Shown: in pieces, positions 8,036 to 14,646 of the stretch
Numbering within the stretch: position 1 is the stretch's first letter
Layout: every line of letters starts with the position of its first letter
From: Methylococcaceae bacterium
GTDB taxonomy: Bacteria; Pseudomonadota; Gammaproteobacteria; Methylococcales; Methylomonadaceae
Assembly: GCA_021647145.1 (NCBI GenBank)
Contig: JAKIVF010000075.1
Coordinates: forward strand, 1-17,850
Length of the DNA stretch: 17,850 nt
Direction: 5' to 3'
The notes under the pieces: generated by a model
Told to the model about the DNA's origin: nothing
Databases searched by the model: none
Seen by the model: only the letters and a program-made list of their open reading frames with translations
Position numbers and translations under genes: made by a program

Positions 8036-8158
8036 TTACAACTGAATAGAAGAAGTTGAACTAGAAACGTTTTGTTTTGAACCATCTGGATCATCCATGC
8101 AGCCAGTTAAACCAACAATCATTAAAGTCATCGCTAATACAGAAAGTACTTTTTTCAT
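8036..8158 (-). CDS. micro-lipoprotein, 40 aa (copy 1 of tandem pair)
   Basis: A 40-residue lipoprotein precursor with signal peptide 1-19 and lipobox LTGC, so Cys20 is the lipidated residue. The mature part starts CMDDPDGSKQN, identical to the paralogue at 7630-7749. It then diverges into a Ser-rich tail VSSSTSSIQL where the paralogue has TGKKTMQNT. GGAGG lies eight bases upstream of the ATG. It follows the HTTM-DCC gene by about 100 bases on the same strand but has its own promoter and terminator, so it can be expressed independently and strongly. Very short lipoproteins include entericidin-like and Lpp-like types, but no family motif is recognisable. Confidence 0.85.
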   Translation of the reverse strand: MKKVLSVLAMTLMIVGLTGCMDDPDGSKQNVSSSTSSIQL

Positions 8159-8216
8159 TATTTCCTCCAAAGGTTTTTATAATTATGTTTGTGCTTCATA
8201 ACATTTGCACGGGTAC

Positions 8217-8245
8217 TTTATACCATGTGTTTTTTATAGATGCAA
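8217..8245 (-). promoter_or_regulatory. sigma-70 promoter of lipoprotein copy 1
   Basis: On the minus strand, -35 TTGCAT (plus 8240-8245), a 17-bp spacer and -10 TATAAA (plus 8217-8222) lie about 60 bases before the start codon, close to the end of the HTTM-DCC gene. Conservation with the promoter of copy 2 argues against a chance match. Confidence 0.7.
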
Positions 8246-8257
8246 CAGCAAAATAAC

Positions 8258-10165
8258 CTATAAAAAATTAATGTTTTTAGGGATATTTATATCAATAGTC
8301 TTGTTGTTCCATGTTGCATTCCCTATGGTAGTCCATTCTCCGGAAAGATTTGATTTAAGAAGATCATGAACCCAGTAAGAAGGTGCGGAAATTTTTTTTA
8401 ATTTTATATTAAAAATTGTTGTGTTTAAGTCAAGCTCAGTTTTAATTCCCCAAAAAGCTGTCGTTTTCATGATGAATTTAGACAGCCTCCAATTGTCAAT
8501 TTTAGGAGTTACTGCAATATTAGCCCACATGGAATGTACGCGACCCCAGTTTGGTGATGCAAGCCGGCCTTCAGAAGTAACAAAGGGAAGCCATTTTTCT
8601 TTGCCTAGGTTATCTGTATAAGTGATAGCAATCAGGTGGTTGTAACCTTCGAAATGATCATGTAAATAAAGAGCATGTGGTGTTATTCCAATGAATGTAC
8701 TTGAATAATGAGTGAGTGTATTACTTACTTGGGATAAAAAGGTAGAAACTACTGTAGATTTGGTATCTATATCAAGCCTATAAATTATTCCGTAAAAAAT
8801 ACTGCAATTAAGTTGAAGAAATAGTAATAGAACAAAAATTTTACTAATCCGGTGCGTATTACGTCTGGCTATTTTTGGTGATTCTGGGGTGAAAATTTGA
8901 TCATATAAGGAAAGGGTGTTGGTTGGTTCAATCAAAGTATCACAGTTTTCATCACATGAAATTCTAGTACGTGAATCTGCAATTTTTCTATATATTTTGC
9001 TGGCAAGGTGAAAAATCCCTGGTAGCTTAAGAATAAAACCAATAGGCGATAAATAACGCATGTGTATAAGTATTTGGGCATAGGTGTTAACGCCTGAAAA
9101 TAACGTGTTATTCTGGTCTAAAGCATACAAGTCGGTTAGAAGTGTTGATTGAGATGTGTTATTGAGTGCAGGGTAATTAGAAGCATGAGCTTGCGCACTT
9201 TTAAAATCAATACGGTTGAAAATATCAAAGTGGTTAATGGTAAGAATAGTTCGGCAACATAAGGGGCATAGTTCGTCATAAAATACAATAAGAGAAGGTG
9301 GTTTTCTTGTGAGATAAGAAGCCGTTTGCCTATACCAAGAAAATGGCACCATCAAACAATAAAAAATAAGCATTCCAATGCCGAAAGGGTAAATATTAAG
9401 GGTAAGGGTTATCCCTAAATGTAAACTGGCACCAATAATAAAAAAGATAGGTCGTAGATAACGAAAATGAAAGAAGAAGATAAATGTAAACTGAAAAACT
9501 AATATTAAATAACCAATGGTTTTTTGTAATACTTCATTATTAAGCAACCATGTCATGTTAATTGGTGATACATAATACGGTATTGACGCAGGAAGCCAGG
9601 CGCCTAATCCATTTCTCCAGTGTTCGGCAAACATTTTATGTAAAGCTGAATCAAAATATAGAAAACCTAAGCAAATGATAACGGGAAGATAATAGCTAAG
9701 AATGGAAACTTCTTGTTTATGGTGTGAAGAATAATGTTTGAAAGGGTTCTGGAATTTGATTTTTAAGTTATCGATAGAAAAGGCTTTTTCGGTGGGCATA
9801 AAAATCATCAATAAATTTGCCCCAATCATAAATAAATCAAAACCACCATCAAAGTCCCGTTGCATGGGAGTGAAATTTACAAAAAGTATCCAGAAGATAT
9901 AATTTATAATGATCGATTGCTGGCTACGGTAGCCGACAGTTACAAAGCCGGCGATAATTGCCCAGAGACAAAGAAAAAATGGGAGCATTGGAAATTCAAT
10001 ATCCAAATAAGGGATGGGATCAAAAATCAAATGATTGAAATAAAGTAGAAAAAATATTTCCTGGAGTGTGACAAGACCAAAAAATAAACGGAAAAGTCCT
10101 ATGCCGGTAGCAGGTACCTTGGTGTGATATAAAAGTGATATTTTTGAGTGGAGAAATTTATACAT
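8258..10165 (-). CDS. HTTM-DCC1 (DUF393) fusion membrane protein
   Basis: A 635-residue inner-membrane protein with three parts. Residues about 15-290 form an HTTM domain, the multi-helix fold related to vitamin K-dependent gamma-carboxylase, with landmarks FRLFFGLV, DFDGGFDLFMIGANLLM and ALHKMFAEHWRNG. Residues about 293-400 are a DCC1/DUF393 thiol-oxidoreductase-like domain opening FYDELCPLCCRT; the CxxC pair is Cys300 and Cys303, with an extra Cys304. Around 438-460 is another membrane segment, followed by a C-terminal domain of about 170 residues, probably periplasmic. The ATG at 10165 has no clear Shine-Dalgarno, but a TATAAT box lies about 40 bases upstream (plus 10202-10207). The substrate is unknown. 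The domain pairing suggests redox-linked modification or a membrane disulfide activity, which is inference. Two micro-lipoproteins follow downstream. Confidence 0.85.
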   Translation of the reverse strand: MYKFLHSKISLLYHTKVPATGIGLFRLFFGLVTLQEIFFLLYFNHLIFDPIPYLDIEFPMLPFFLCLWAIIAGFVTVGYRSQQSIIINYIFWILFVNFTPMQRDFDGGFDLFMIGANLLMIFMPTEKAFSIDNLKIKFQNPFKHYSSHHKQEVSILSYYLPVIICLGFLYFDSALHKMFAEHWRNGLGAWLPASIPYYVSPINMTWLLNNEVLQKTIGYLILVFQFTFIFFFHFRYLRPIFFIIGASLHLGITLTLNIYPFGIGMLIFYCLMVPFSWYRQTASYLTRKPPSLIVFYDELCPLCCRTILTINHFDIFNRIDFKSAQAHASNYPALNNTSQSTLLTDLYALDQNNTLFSGVNTYAQILIHMRYLSPIGFILKLPGIFHLASKIYRKIADSRTRISCDENCDTLIEPTNTLSLYDQIFTPESPKIARRNTHRISKIFVLLLFLQLNCSIFYGIIYRLDIDTKSTVVSTFLSQVSNTLTHYSSTFIGITPHALYLHDHFEGYNHLIAITYTDNLGKEKWLPFVTSEGRLASPNWGRVHSMWANIAVTPKIDNWRLSKFIMKTTAFWGIKTELDLNTTIFNIKLKKISAPSYWVHDLLKSNLSGEWTTIGNATWNNKTIDINIPKNINFL

Positions 10166-10300
10166 TTGTTGGAAGAAAAGTTGATTTGAAAAAACATATA
10201 AATTATAAGGTATATTTGTATGTGAGGTGTTCTAAAAAACCACCCTGGGAAGTCTAAACTCATCCACTATAGACTGGGAAGCCCTTTAGTTGTATTAAGA

Positions 10301-10440
10301 AGAAATAACACGCCCACCGTGCCTTTTTCTCCATCTTAGATCTTGTTGCTATGGTCACATAGCCTACTATGAATCCTTCGTAACAAAATCCAAGACGAAC
10401 AAAAATTCTACGCAAAATGGGTGAGTTATTTATTTCCAGC
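10301..10440. repeat. ERIC-like imperfect palindrome, about 140 bp
   Basis: The segment folds back on itself around a centre near 10364. The inner arms at 10335-10362 and 10367-10394 match at 20 of 28 positions, with CATAG/CTATG at the tip. The outer ends also pair: AATAACACGCCCA near 10304-10316 against the complement of TGGGTGAGTTATT near 10418-10430. A long intergenic imperfect palindrome of this size resembles ERIC/MITE-class elements of Gammaproteobacteria. Its family cannot be assigned by eye and no second copy is seen in the window. Just outside, CTGGGAAG occurs twice (about 10242 and 10275) in a small AGTCTA...TAGACT inverted repeat. Confidence 0.6.
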
Positions 10441-10523
10441 AGCCTAAACTATTGAAAGTTATTATGTGTAGCAAAGCTTAATTGGTGCTTTATGATGCTG
10501 TTTTTAATGCAAAAGCTTTTTCT

Positions 10524-10564
10524 TAAAATAAAAAAGCCGTATCAGGTAAACCTGATACGGCTTT
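10524..10564 (-). terminator. strong rho-independent terminator
   Basis: A perfect 14-base stem (10533-10546 with 10551-10564; core GCCGTATCAGG) has a four-base TAAA loop. On the minus strand it runs into TTTTTTATTTT, a good U-run. On the plus strand only TTT follows, so the main direction is minus, ending the transcript of the 42-aa membrane protein gene at 10740-10868. Confidence 0.88.
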
Positions 10565-10590
10565 CATTATGCAATAATAGCTTAGAGCCA

Positions 10591-10723
10591 TCAGAAAATA
10601 ACTTCCGAAACTGCCCTGCTTATAACGTAAAATGTATGCTATGCAGTTTAGATTATTATTCTATTTCCCAAAGCTTGAGAATAAAAAAAGCCTAATTTCA
10701 GTTTCGGAAGCTATTTTTGCTGA
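10591..10723. repeat. 133-bp segment bounded by 23-25-bp inverted repeats
   Basis: TCAGAAAATAACTTCCGAAACTG (10591-10613, given here as two joined parts TCAGAAAATAA and CTTCCGAAACTG) is matched in inverted orientation by CAGTTTCGGAAG plus CTATTTTTGCTGA (10699-10723). The inner 12 bases are perfect; the outer part has a mismatch and two extra bases. About 85 bp lie between. It could be a MITE-like remnant or a long stem in the 3' untranslated region of the minus-strand small membrane protein gene. I do not see a clear target-site duplication. Confidence 0.5.
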
Positions 10724-10739
10724 CTCCTATACTAAATGC

Positions 10740-10868
10740 TCAGTCGTCTTCGTTATGTTCTGCAAAAACCCATTTTACGAAGAAATAACCAGCCGCAATA
10801 ACAACTACTGCAATAGCCATGCCCGCTGGCTCTTTTAACATCTCTACTACGTCTAAGATCGCTCCCAT
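10740..10868 (-). CDS. small single-pass membrane protein, 42 aa
   Basis: An intact 42-codon gene. It has a short amphipathic start (MGAILDVVEMLKEPAG), one membrane helix at about residues 16-35 (Ala, Val and Ile rich, ending YFFVKWVF) and a charged, acidic end AEHNEDD. AGGTAGGA about eight bases before the ATG is a good ribosome site. A likely promoter with TTGACT and an inverted repeat lies upstream (10941-10962), and a strong terminator ends the unit at 10524-10564. The whole arrangement supports a genuinely expressed small gene. The function is unknown; the size recalls accessory subunits of membrane complexes such as CcoQ-like proteins, but no such complex is visible nearby. Confidence 0.75.
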   Translation of the reverse strand: MGAILDVVEMLKEPAGMAIAVVVIAAGYFFVKWVFAEHNEDD

Positions 10869-10940
10869 ATGAGTATCCTACCTTTTTTTGTTGTGAATAA
10901 ATAAACTGCCATGTCTCTGGCATTCGAAGGTTATATGTTA

Positions 10941-10962
10941 CTTTAGACGACGCTAAAGTCAA
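10941..10962 (-). promoter_or_regulatory. promoter -35 with overlapping operator-like palindrome
   Basis: On the minus strand TTGACT (plus 10957-10962) is a near-consensus -35 box. The palindrome CTTTAG-ACGACG-CTAAAG (10941-10958) overlaps it and fills most of the spacer. The -10 would be near ACATAT/CATATA around 10933-10940 (spacer 18-19), which is less convincing. A repressor site in this position is plausible for the 42-aa protein gene. Confidence 0.45.
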
Positions 10963-10987
10963 GTTAAAAGTGAGATTGTTACAATGA

Positions 10988-11016
10988 TTATATAAAAGCA
11001 ATGCTTTTGGTATAAT
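10988..11016 (+). promoter_or_regulatory. candidate promoter of the ABC operon with a palindrome in the spacer
   Basis: A perfect -10 box TATAAT lies at 11011-11016, facing the ABC operon. The -35 at 17-bp spacing is poor (TTATAT, 10988-10993), as expected for an activated promoter. The palindrome AAAAGCA-A-TGCTTTT (10994-11008) occupies the spacer and is a candidate regulator site. No convincing Zur-type GTTATA...TATAAC box was found. Confidence 0.4.
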
Positions 11017-11068
11017 TCTATTTTATTTTAAAATCTTTTTAAAAATTCCTGTTGTAAGTTGAGGTATC

Positions 11069-11740
11069 TTGTTGATTAATATAAATTTATTGGAGTTTTC
11101 ATACAGTGACGACGGTTTCCATCTTTCTATACCTCAGCTCACCATAAACGAGGCAGAAAAAATAGCTATTATTGGCCCGAGTGGTTCAGGAAAAACTTCA
11201 TTATTGAAACTTATTTCAGGAATTCTTCTTCCTCAAAAAGGTAAAGTTTCAATCGATGATGTTGTAATTAATCAGTTTTCAGATTCGGATAGGAGAGATT
11301 ATCGAATAGCAAACATTGGTTTTATTTTTCAAGACTTTGAATTGCTTGATTACCTCAATACGGAAGATAATATTTTTCACCCCTACCGAATTACGAGAGC
11401 TTTAAAACTTGATGCTGAGGTAAGGTCAAGAGCGAATAGTCTTGCACAGGAAATGGGGATTCAGGGTAAAATGAGCCGTTTTACTCATACCCTGTCACAG
11501 GGTGAAAAACAGCGAGTAGCCATTTGTAGAGCCATGTTACCAAAACCAAAGTTAATTCTTGCTGATGAAGCAACAGGAAATTTAGATCCAACTAATAAAA
11601 CTAAAATTCTTGATGCACTATTTCGTAGTGTGGATAAAAGTAAGGCAACGTTAATTGCTGTGACACATGACCATGAATTATTAAATCGTTTTGATCGAGT
11701 TATTGATTTTAAAGACTACTGCCTTCAAGATGTTGCATGA
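11069..11740 (+). CDS. ABC transporter ATP-binding protein, LolD/MacB type
   Basis: A cytoplasmic ATPase of 223 residues. It shows Walker A GPSGSGKT at 36-43, Q-loop FIFQDFELLDYL near 92-103, signature LSQGEKQRV at 142-150, Walker B LILADEATGNLD beginning at 162, and the H-loop His200 (AVTHDH). The DEATGNLD block and overall length are those of LolD/MacB/FtsE ATPases. The start is TTG. GAGG at 11061-11064 stands four bases before the TTG at 11069 and seven before a second TTG at 11072, so the latter may be the true start. The stop overlaps the permease start by four bases (ATGA), so the two proteins are presumably partners. Confidence 0.92.
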   Translation: MLININLLEFSYSDDGFHLSIPQLTINEAEKIAIIGPSGSGKTSLLKLISGILLPQKGKVSIDDVVINQFSDSDRRDYRIANIGFIFQDFELLDYLNTEDNIFHPYRITRALKLDAEVRSRANSLAQEMGIQGKMSRFTHTLSQGEKQRVAICRAMLPKPKLILADEATGNLDPTNKTKILDALFRSVDKSKATLIAVTHDHELLNRFDRVIDFKDYCLQDVA

Positions 11741-12918
11741 TGGATAGCCTATATCTCGCTTGGCGATACATTGTTTTTAACCGAAAAAAAACAATAACGC
11801 TTATTACTTGTATCAGTCTGGTTATTTTTCTTCCTTTTGCATTAAAATCATTGCTTAATGAAAGTGAGCGTCAGTTGATGTCCAGAGCCACGACAACGCC
11901 TTTACTTGTTGGCGCAAAAGGAAACTCATTAGATTTAGTGATGAATTCTTTATACTTTTCAAAGGAAAAACCTGACTTTATCAGCATGAAATCAGTTGAT
12001 AAAATTATTGATTCAGGATTAGCTTTGCCAATACCTTTATACATACGATTTCAAGCAAGAGAACACCCAATTATTGGAACATCATTAGACTATTTTGAAT
12101 TTCGAAATTATAAAATAAAGTGGGGTAGAGCCTTTGCAATGTTAGGTGAATGTGTGGTTGGGGCTGAATTAGCAACTCACTTAAATTTAAAAGTAGGTGA
12201 TAATCTACTCTCTTCCCCGGAAAATTTATTTGATTTAGCAGGAGTATACCCACTAAAAATGACGATCAGTGGAATTTTAGATAAAACTAATTCTACTGAT
12301 GATAGTGCTGTTTTTGTTGATTTGAAAACAGCCTGGGTTATACAAGGTCTTGGGCATGGGCATCAAGATGTAAAGAAAATAGAAGATTCTAGTGTTGTCT
12401 TAAGTCAATCTAAAAACCTTGTCACCACATCTTCAAAAATTAAGCAATATACAGAGATTAATATAGAAAATCTTGAGTCTTTTCATTTTCATGGTGACCC
12501 TTCTATCTATCCGCTTACTGCTATTATTGCTGTACCTCAAGATGAAAAGTCAGCTACAATCTTGAGGGGTCGGTATTTATCAGAACAGCAGGATCAACAA
12601 ATAGTCAGACCTAAAAAGATCATTGAAGATTTATTGGGGAATATATTTCGAATAAAAGACTTTATTGATGCGATTGTTTTGATAGTCGCTATTGCTATGA
12701 TATTGGCCATATTTTTGGTTTTTAGTTTATCTTTTCGTTTGCGACAAAAGGAGATAAATACTATTTTTCATTTAGGGTGTAATAGAGCTACAGTTTTTCA
12801 GTTAATTTCTGCTGAAATATTGATCATTATTCTTGCTAGTGGTGTATTATGTTTTTTATCACTTCAAATATTGCAACATTTTCAGGACAGAGTTGTCCAT
12901 ACACTATTTATTTCATAA
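11737..12918 (+). CDS. FtsX/MacB-type ABC transporter permease
   Basis: A 393-residue permease partnering the preceding ATPase. A membrane helix at about 19-38 is followed by a large extracytoplasmic MacB-like domain (about 40-305) and then helices at about 310-332 and 361-382. The segment after the second helix, SFRLRQKEINTIFHLGCNRATVF, is the usual FtsX coupling motif. The protein stops about 11 residues after the third helix, and I see no fourth helix of the usual MacB topology, so either the subfamily is short or the end is truncated. There is no sign of a frameshift. MacB/LolC-type permeases usually move lipids, peptides or lipoproteins mechanically. Here the downstream gene is a ZnuA-like binding protein. 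Confidence 0.88.
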   Translation: MMDSLYLAWRYIVFNRKKTITLITCISLVIFLPFALKSLLNESERQLMSRATTTPLLVGAKGNSLDLVMNSLYFSKEKPDFISMKSVDKIIDSGLALPIPLYIRFQAREHPIIGTSLDYFEFRNYKIKWGRAFAMLGECVVGAELATHLNLKVGDNLLSSPENLFDLAGVYPLKMTISGILDKTNSTDDSAVFVDLKTAWVIQGLGHGHQDVKKIEDSSVVLSQSKNLVTTSSKIKQYTEINIENLESFHFHGDPSIYPLTAIIAVPQDEKSATILRGRYLSEQQDQQIVRPKKIIEDLLGNIFRIKDFIDAIVLIVAIAMILAIFLVFSLSFRLRQKEINTIFHLGCNRATVFQLISAEILIIILASGVLCFLSLQILQHFQDRVVHTLFIS

Positions 12919-12928
12919 AAAATGTAAA

Positions 12929-13852
12929 ATGATTAAATCAATAGCATACCCTTTACATGTAATATTCTTGGCTTTTTCTGTGTTATTTGTTCCAGATAGT
13001 GAGGCAGAAGAGGGGGTGTTAAATGTTTCCACAGTAAATTATCCGCTTAAATTTTTTGCTGAAAGTATTGCAGGAAAACATGCGAAAGTAAGCTTGCCAA
13101 TGCCAACAGATATTGACCCTGCATTTTGGTCTCCAAATGCTGAAGACGTTATAAACTTGCAAAAGGCTGATATGATTCTTTTGAATGGAGCAAATTATGC
13201 AAAATGGTTGCCTAAAGTATCCTTACCTTTATCTAAATTAGTCAACACATCAACTAAGTTTCGTGATCAATATATCCCAATAGAATCAGGAGTGAAACAC
13301 AATCATGGTGCAAGAGGAGAGCATTCACATACAGGAACAGCGTTTACAACATGGCTAGATTTTTCATTTGCAGCGGAGCAAGCAGAAGCTACTTTTAATG
13401 CTTTATCTAAAAAAACACCTAAATTTAAAGAAACCTATGTAAAAAACTTTATACCTATACAAGAATCTTTGCTTGCATTTGATACAGAATTAACTCAAAT
13501 AGGAAGTGTATTAAATGGAATGGCTTTGATTGGTTCTCATCCAGTTTATCAATACTTAAAAAAGCGCTATCATTTGAATCTTCAAAGTGTACATTGGGAA
13601 CCGGAAGAAGCTCCCAGTGAAGAGCAATGGAAAGCGTTAAAACAATTACTTAAAGCCCATCCTGCGAAATGGATGTTATGGGAAGGTAATCCAAAAAAAG
13701 AAACAGTTATAAAGCTGGAAGCTTTAGGTCTACAAAGTCTAGTCTTTACCCCAAGTGCGAATGTTCCTGAAAAGGGTGATTTTCTTAGTGAGATGAAAGG
13801 CAATATAGAAAGATTAAAAATTATTATTAATAATAGCAAGCCAATTCTTTGA
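12929..13852 (+). CDS. ZnuA-like (cluster A-I) periplasmic binding protein with altered metal site
   Basis: A 307-residue exported protein starting at ATG 12929, ten bases after the permease stop; an upstream in-frame start at 12833 lies inside the permease and lacks a signal peptide. The signal peptide is about 1-26 (ending DSEA). The fold resembles ZnuA/TroA: STVNYPLKFFAESIAG at about 34-49, a His-rich loop at 124-134 (HNHGARGEHSH), TWLDF at 141-145, and SHPVYQYL at 203-210. The usual ligands are mostly missing. Canonical DPH reads DPA (Ala65), the His before WLDP is Thr140, and the late Asp is Thr274; only His204 remains. It may bind metal through the His-rich loop, bind something else, or serve as a docking subunit for the FtsX permease. 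Confidence 0.85.
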   Translation: MIKSIAYPLHVIFLAFSVLFVPDSEAEEGVLNVSTVNYPLKFFAESIAGKHAKVSLPMPTDIDPAFWSPNAEDVINLQKADMILLNGANYAKWLPKVSLPLSKLVNTSTKFRDQYIPIESGVKHNHGARGEHSHTGTAFTTWLDFSFAAEQAEATFNALSKKTPKFKETYVKNFIPIQESLLAFDTELTQIGSVLNGMALIGSHPVYQYLKKRYHLNLQSVHWEPEEAPSEEQWKALKQLLKAHPAKWMLWEGNPKKETVIKLEALGLQSLVFTPSANVPEKGDFLSEMKGNIERLKIIINNSKPIL

Positions 13853-13863
13853 TTGCTATTTAT

Positions 13864-13911
13864 TAGGAATGGGAAATTAATAAGGTAGAAGTTGATTTTT
13901 TTCCATTCCTA
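13864..13911 (+). other. inverted repeat with a large loop downstream of the ABC operon
   Basis: TAGGAATGG (13864-13872) pairs with CCATTCCTA (13903-13911), and flanking A and T bases may extend the stem. The loop of about 30 bases and the weak following run (AAAACC) make this an unconvincing terminator, though it is the only candidate after the operon. Confidence 0.35.
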
Positions 13912-13956
13912 AAACCAAATAGAGGACTTTGTTCTAACATAGAGAGGATAAGAGAT

Positions 13957-14517
13957 ATGAAGATACAAAAAAAAAGTGTGTTCAGTTTTATTTTTTTCTT
14001 ATTATCAACTACGGTCCAAGCAGATCATTTTCCAGTTGGGTCTGACGTGTTAGCGAATTGCCATGGTTTTTTTACAAAAGGTAAAATCAAAAGGCTTCAT
14101 AAAGAACGCTATGTTGTGCACTTTTATAAGGATGCACGCCCAGTTCACTGTATTCCCTTTGCGTGGGATAGCATGTTTCTCGTGCCATATAAACCGATTG
14201 ATCAATATACAGGAAAGGTAAGTTCTGGCGAAGGAGTTTTTGGTGGATCAACAGAAAAAGTTCTTAAGGTTGGGGATAAACTAAAAATATTTTATAAAGC
14301 CTCTGAGAGAGGTAGTCTTTTTGATAAGAAATACACAGTAGAATCTGTTATTAAAGAAATTAATGTTAACGGCGCAGGGCAATTAGAAACTATAGGCGGC
14401 GAAGAAAAAGCACAACGAACCTTCCAAAGATGGGTTGGAACAAACTACGTAACACTGGATTTTTCTAGTGCCTTAGTAGCTGACAGGTTGACAATTTTGA
14501 AAGCTGAAAAGCAATAA
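13957..14517 (+). CDS. exported two-cysteine protein, possible Tudor/SH3-like fold
   Basis: A 186-residue protein with a clear signal peptide (1-22, cleavage after VQA). The mature N-terminal part, about 26-78, runs FPVGSDVLANCHGFFTKGKI...YVVHFYKD...CIPFAWDSMFLVPY. Short beta strands with an aromatic-rich core and a GKI turn are reminiscent of Tudor/agenet or SH3-like barrels. Cys35 and Cys65 could form a disulfide in the periplasm. A second half (about 90-186) also looks like beta-rich sequence. GAGAGGATAAGAG before the ATG is a fair ribosome site. Codons 4-7 contain an A9 run, a possible slippage point. No function can be assigned; it stands alone on the plus strand between the ABC operon and a convergent gene. 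Confidence 0.75.
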   Translation: MKIQKKSVFSFIFFLLSTTVQADHFPVGSDVLANCHGFFTKGKIKRLHKERYVVHFYKDARPVHCIPFAWDSMFLVPYKPIDQYTGKVSSGEGVFGGSTEKVLKVGDKLKIFYKASERGSLFDKKYTVESVIKEINVNGAGQLETIGGEEKAQRTFQRWVGTNYVTLDFSSALVADRLTILKAEKQ

Positions 14518-14646
14518 ATTAAGTGTGCTAAAGGAAAAAAGATGACCATAAAAAGTCTAAGATATTTGTGAACTTACCTATGAGTAGTTTCTAAACTTAG
14601 TTTGCTTCATTTCATCAATCTTCTCATCAAAAAATATTAACAGTCG

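Noticed and set aside
10492..10838. Two overlapping plus-strand open frames (67 and 68 codons)
   Set aside because: They run through the terminator, the inverted repeats and the opposite-strand 42-aa gene, and their translations look random.
10930..10993. Zur-box-like half site GTTATA and TTACAATGATTATATAA region
   Set aside because: No matching second half site TATAAC at the right spacing; similarity is at the level expected in AT-rich DNA.
12833..12928. Upstream start of the ZnuA-like gene inside the permease
   Set aside because: The extension overlaps the permease end in another frame and would bury the signal peptide that begins at 12929.
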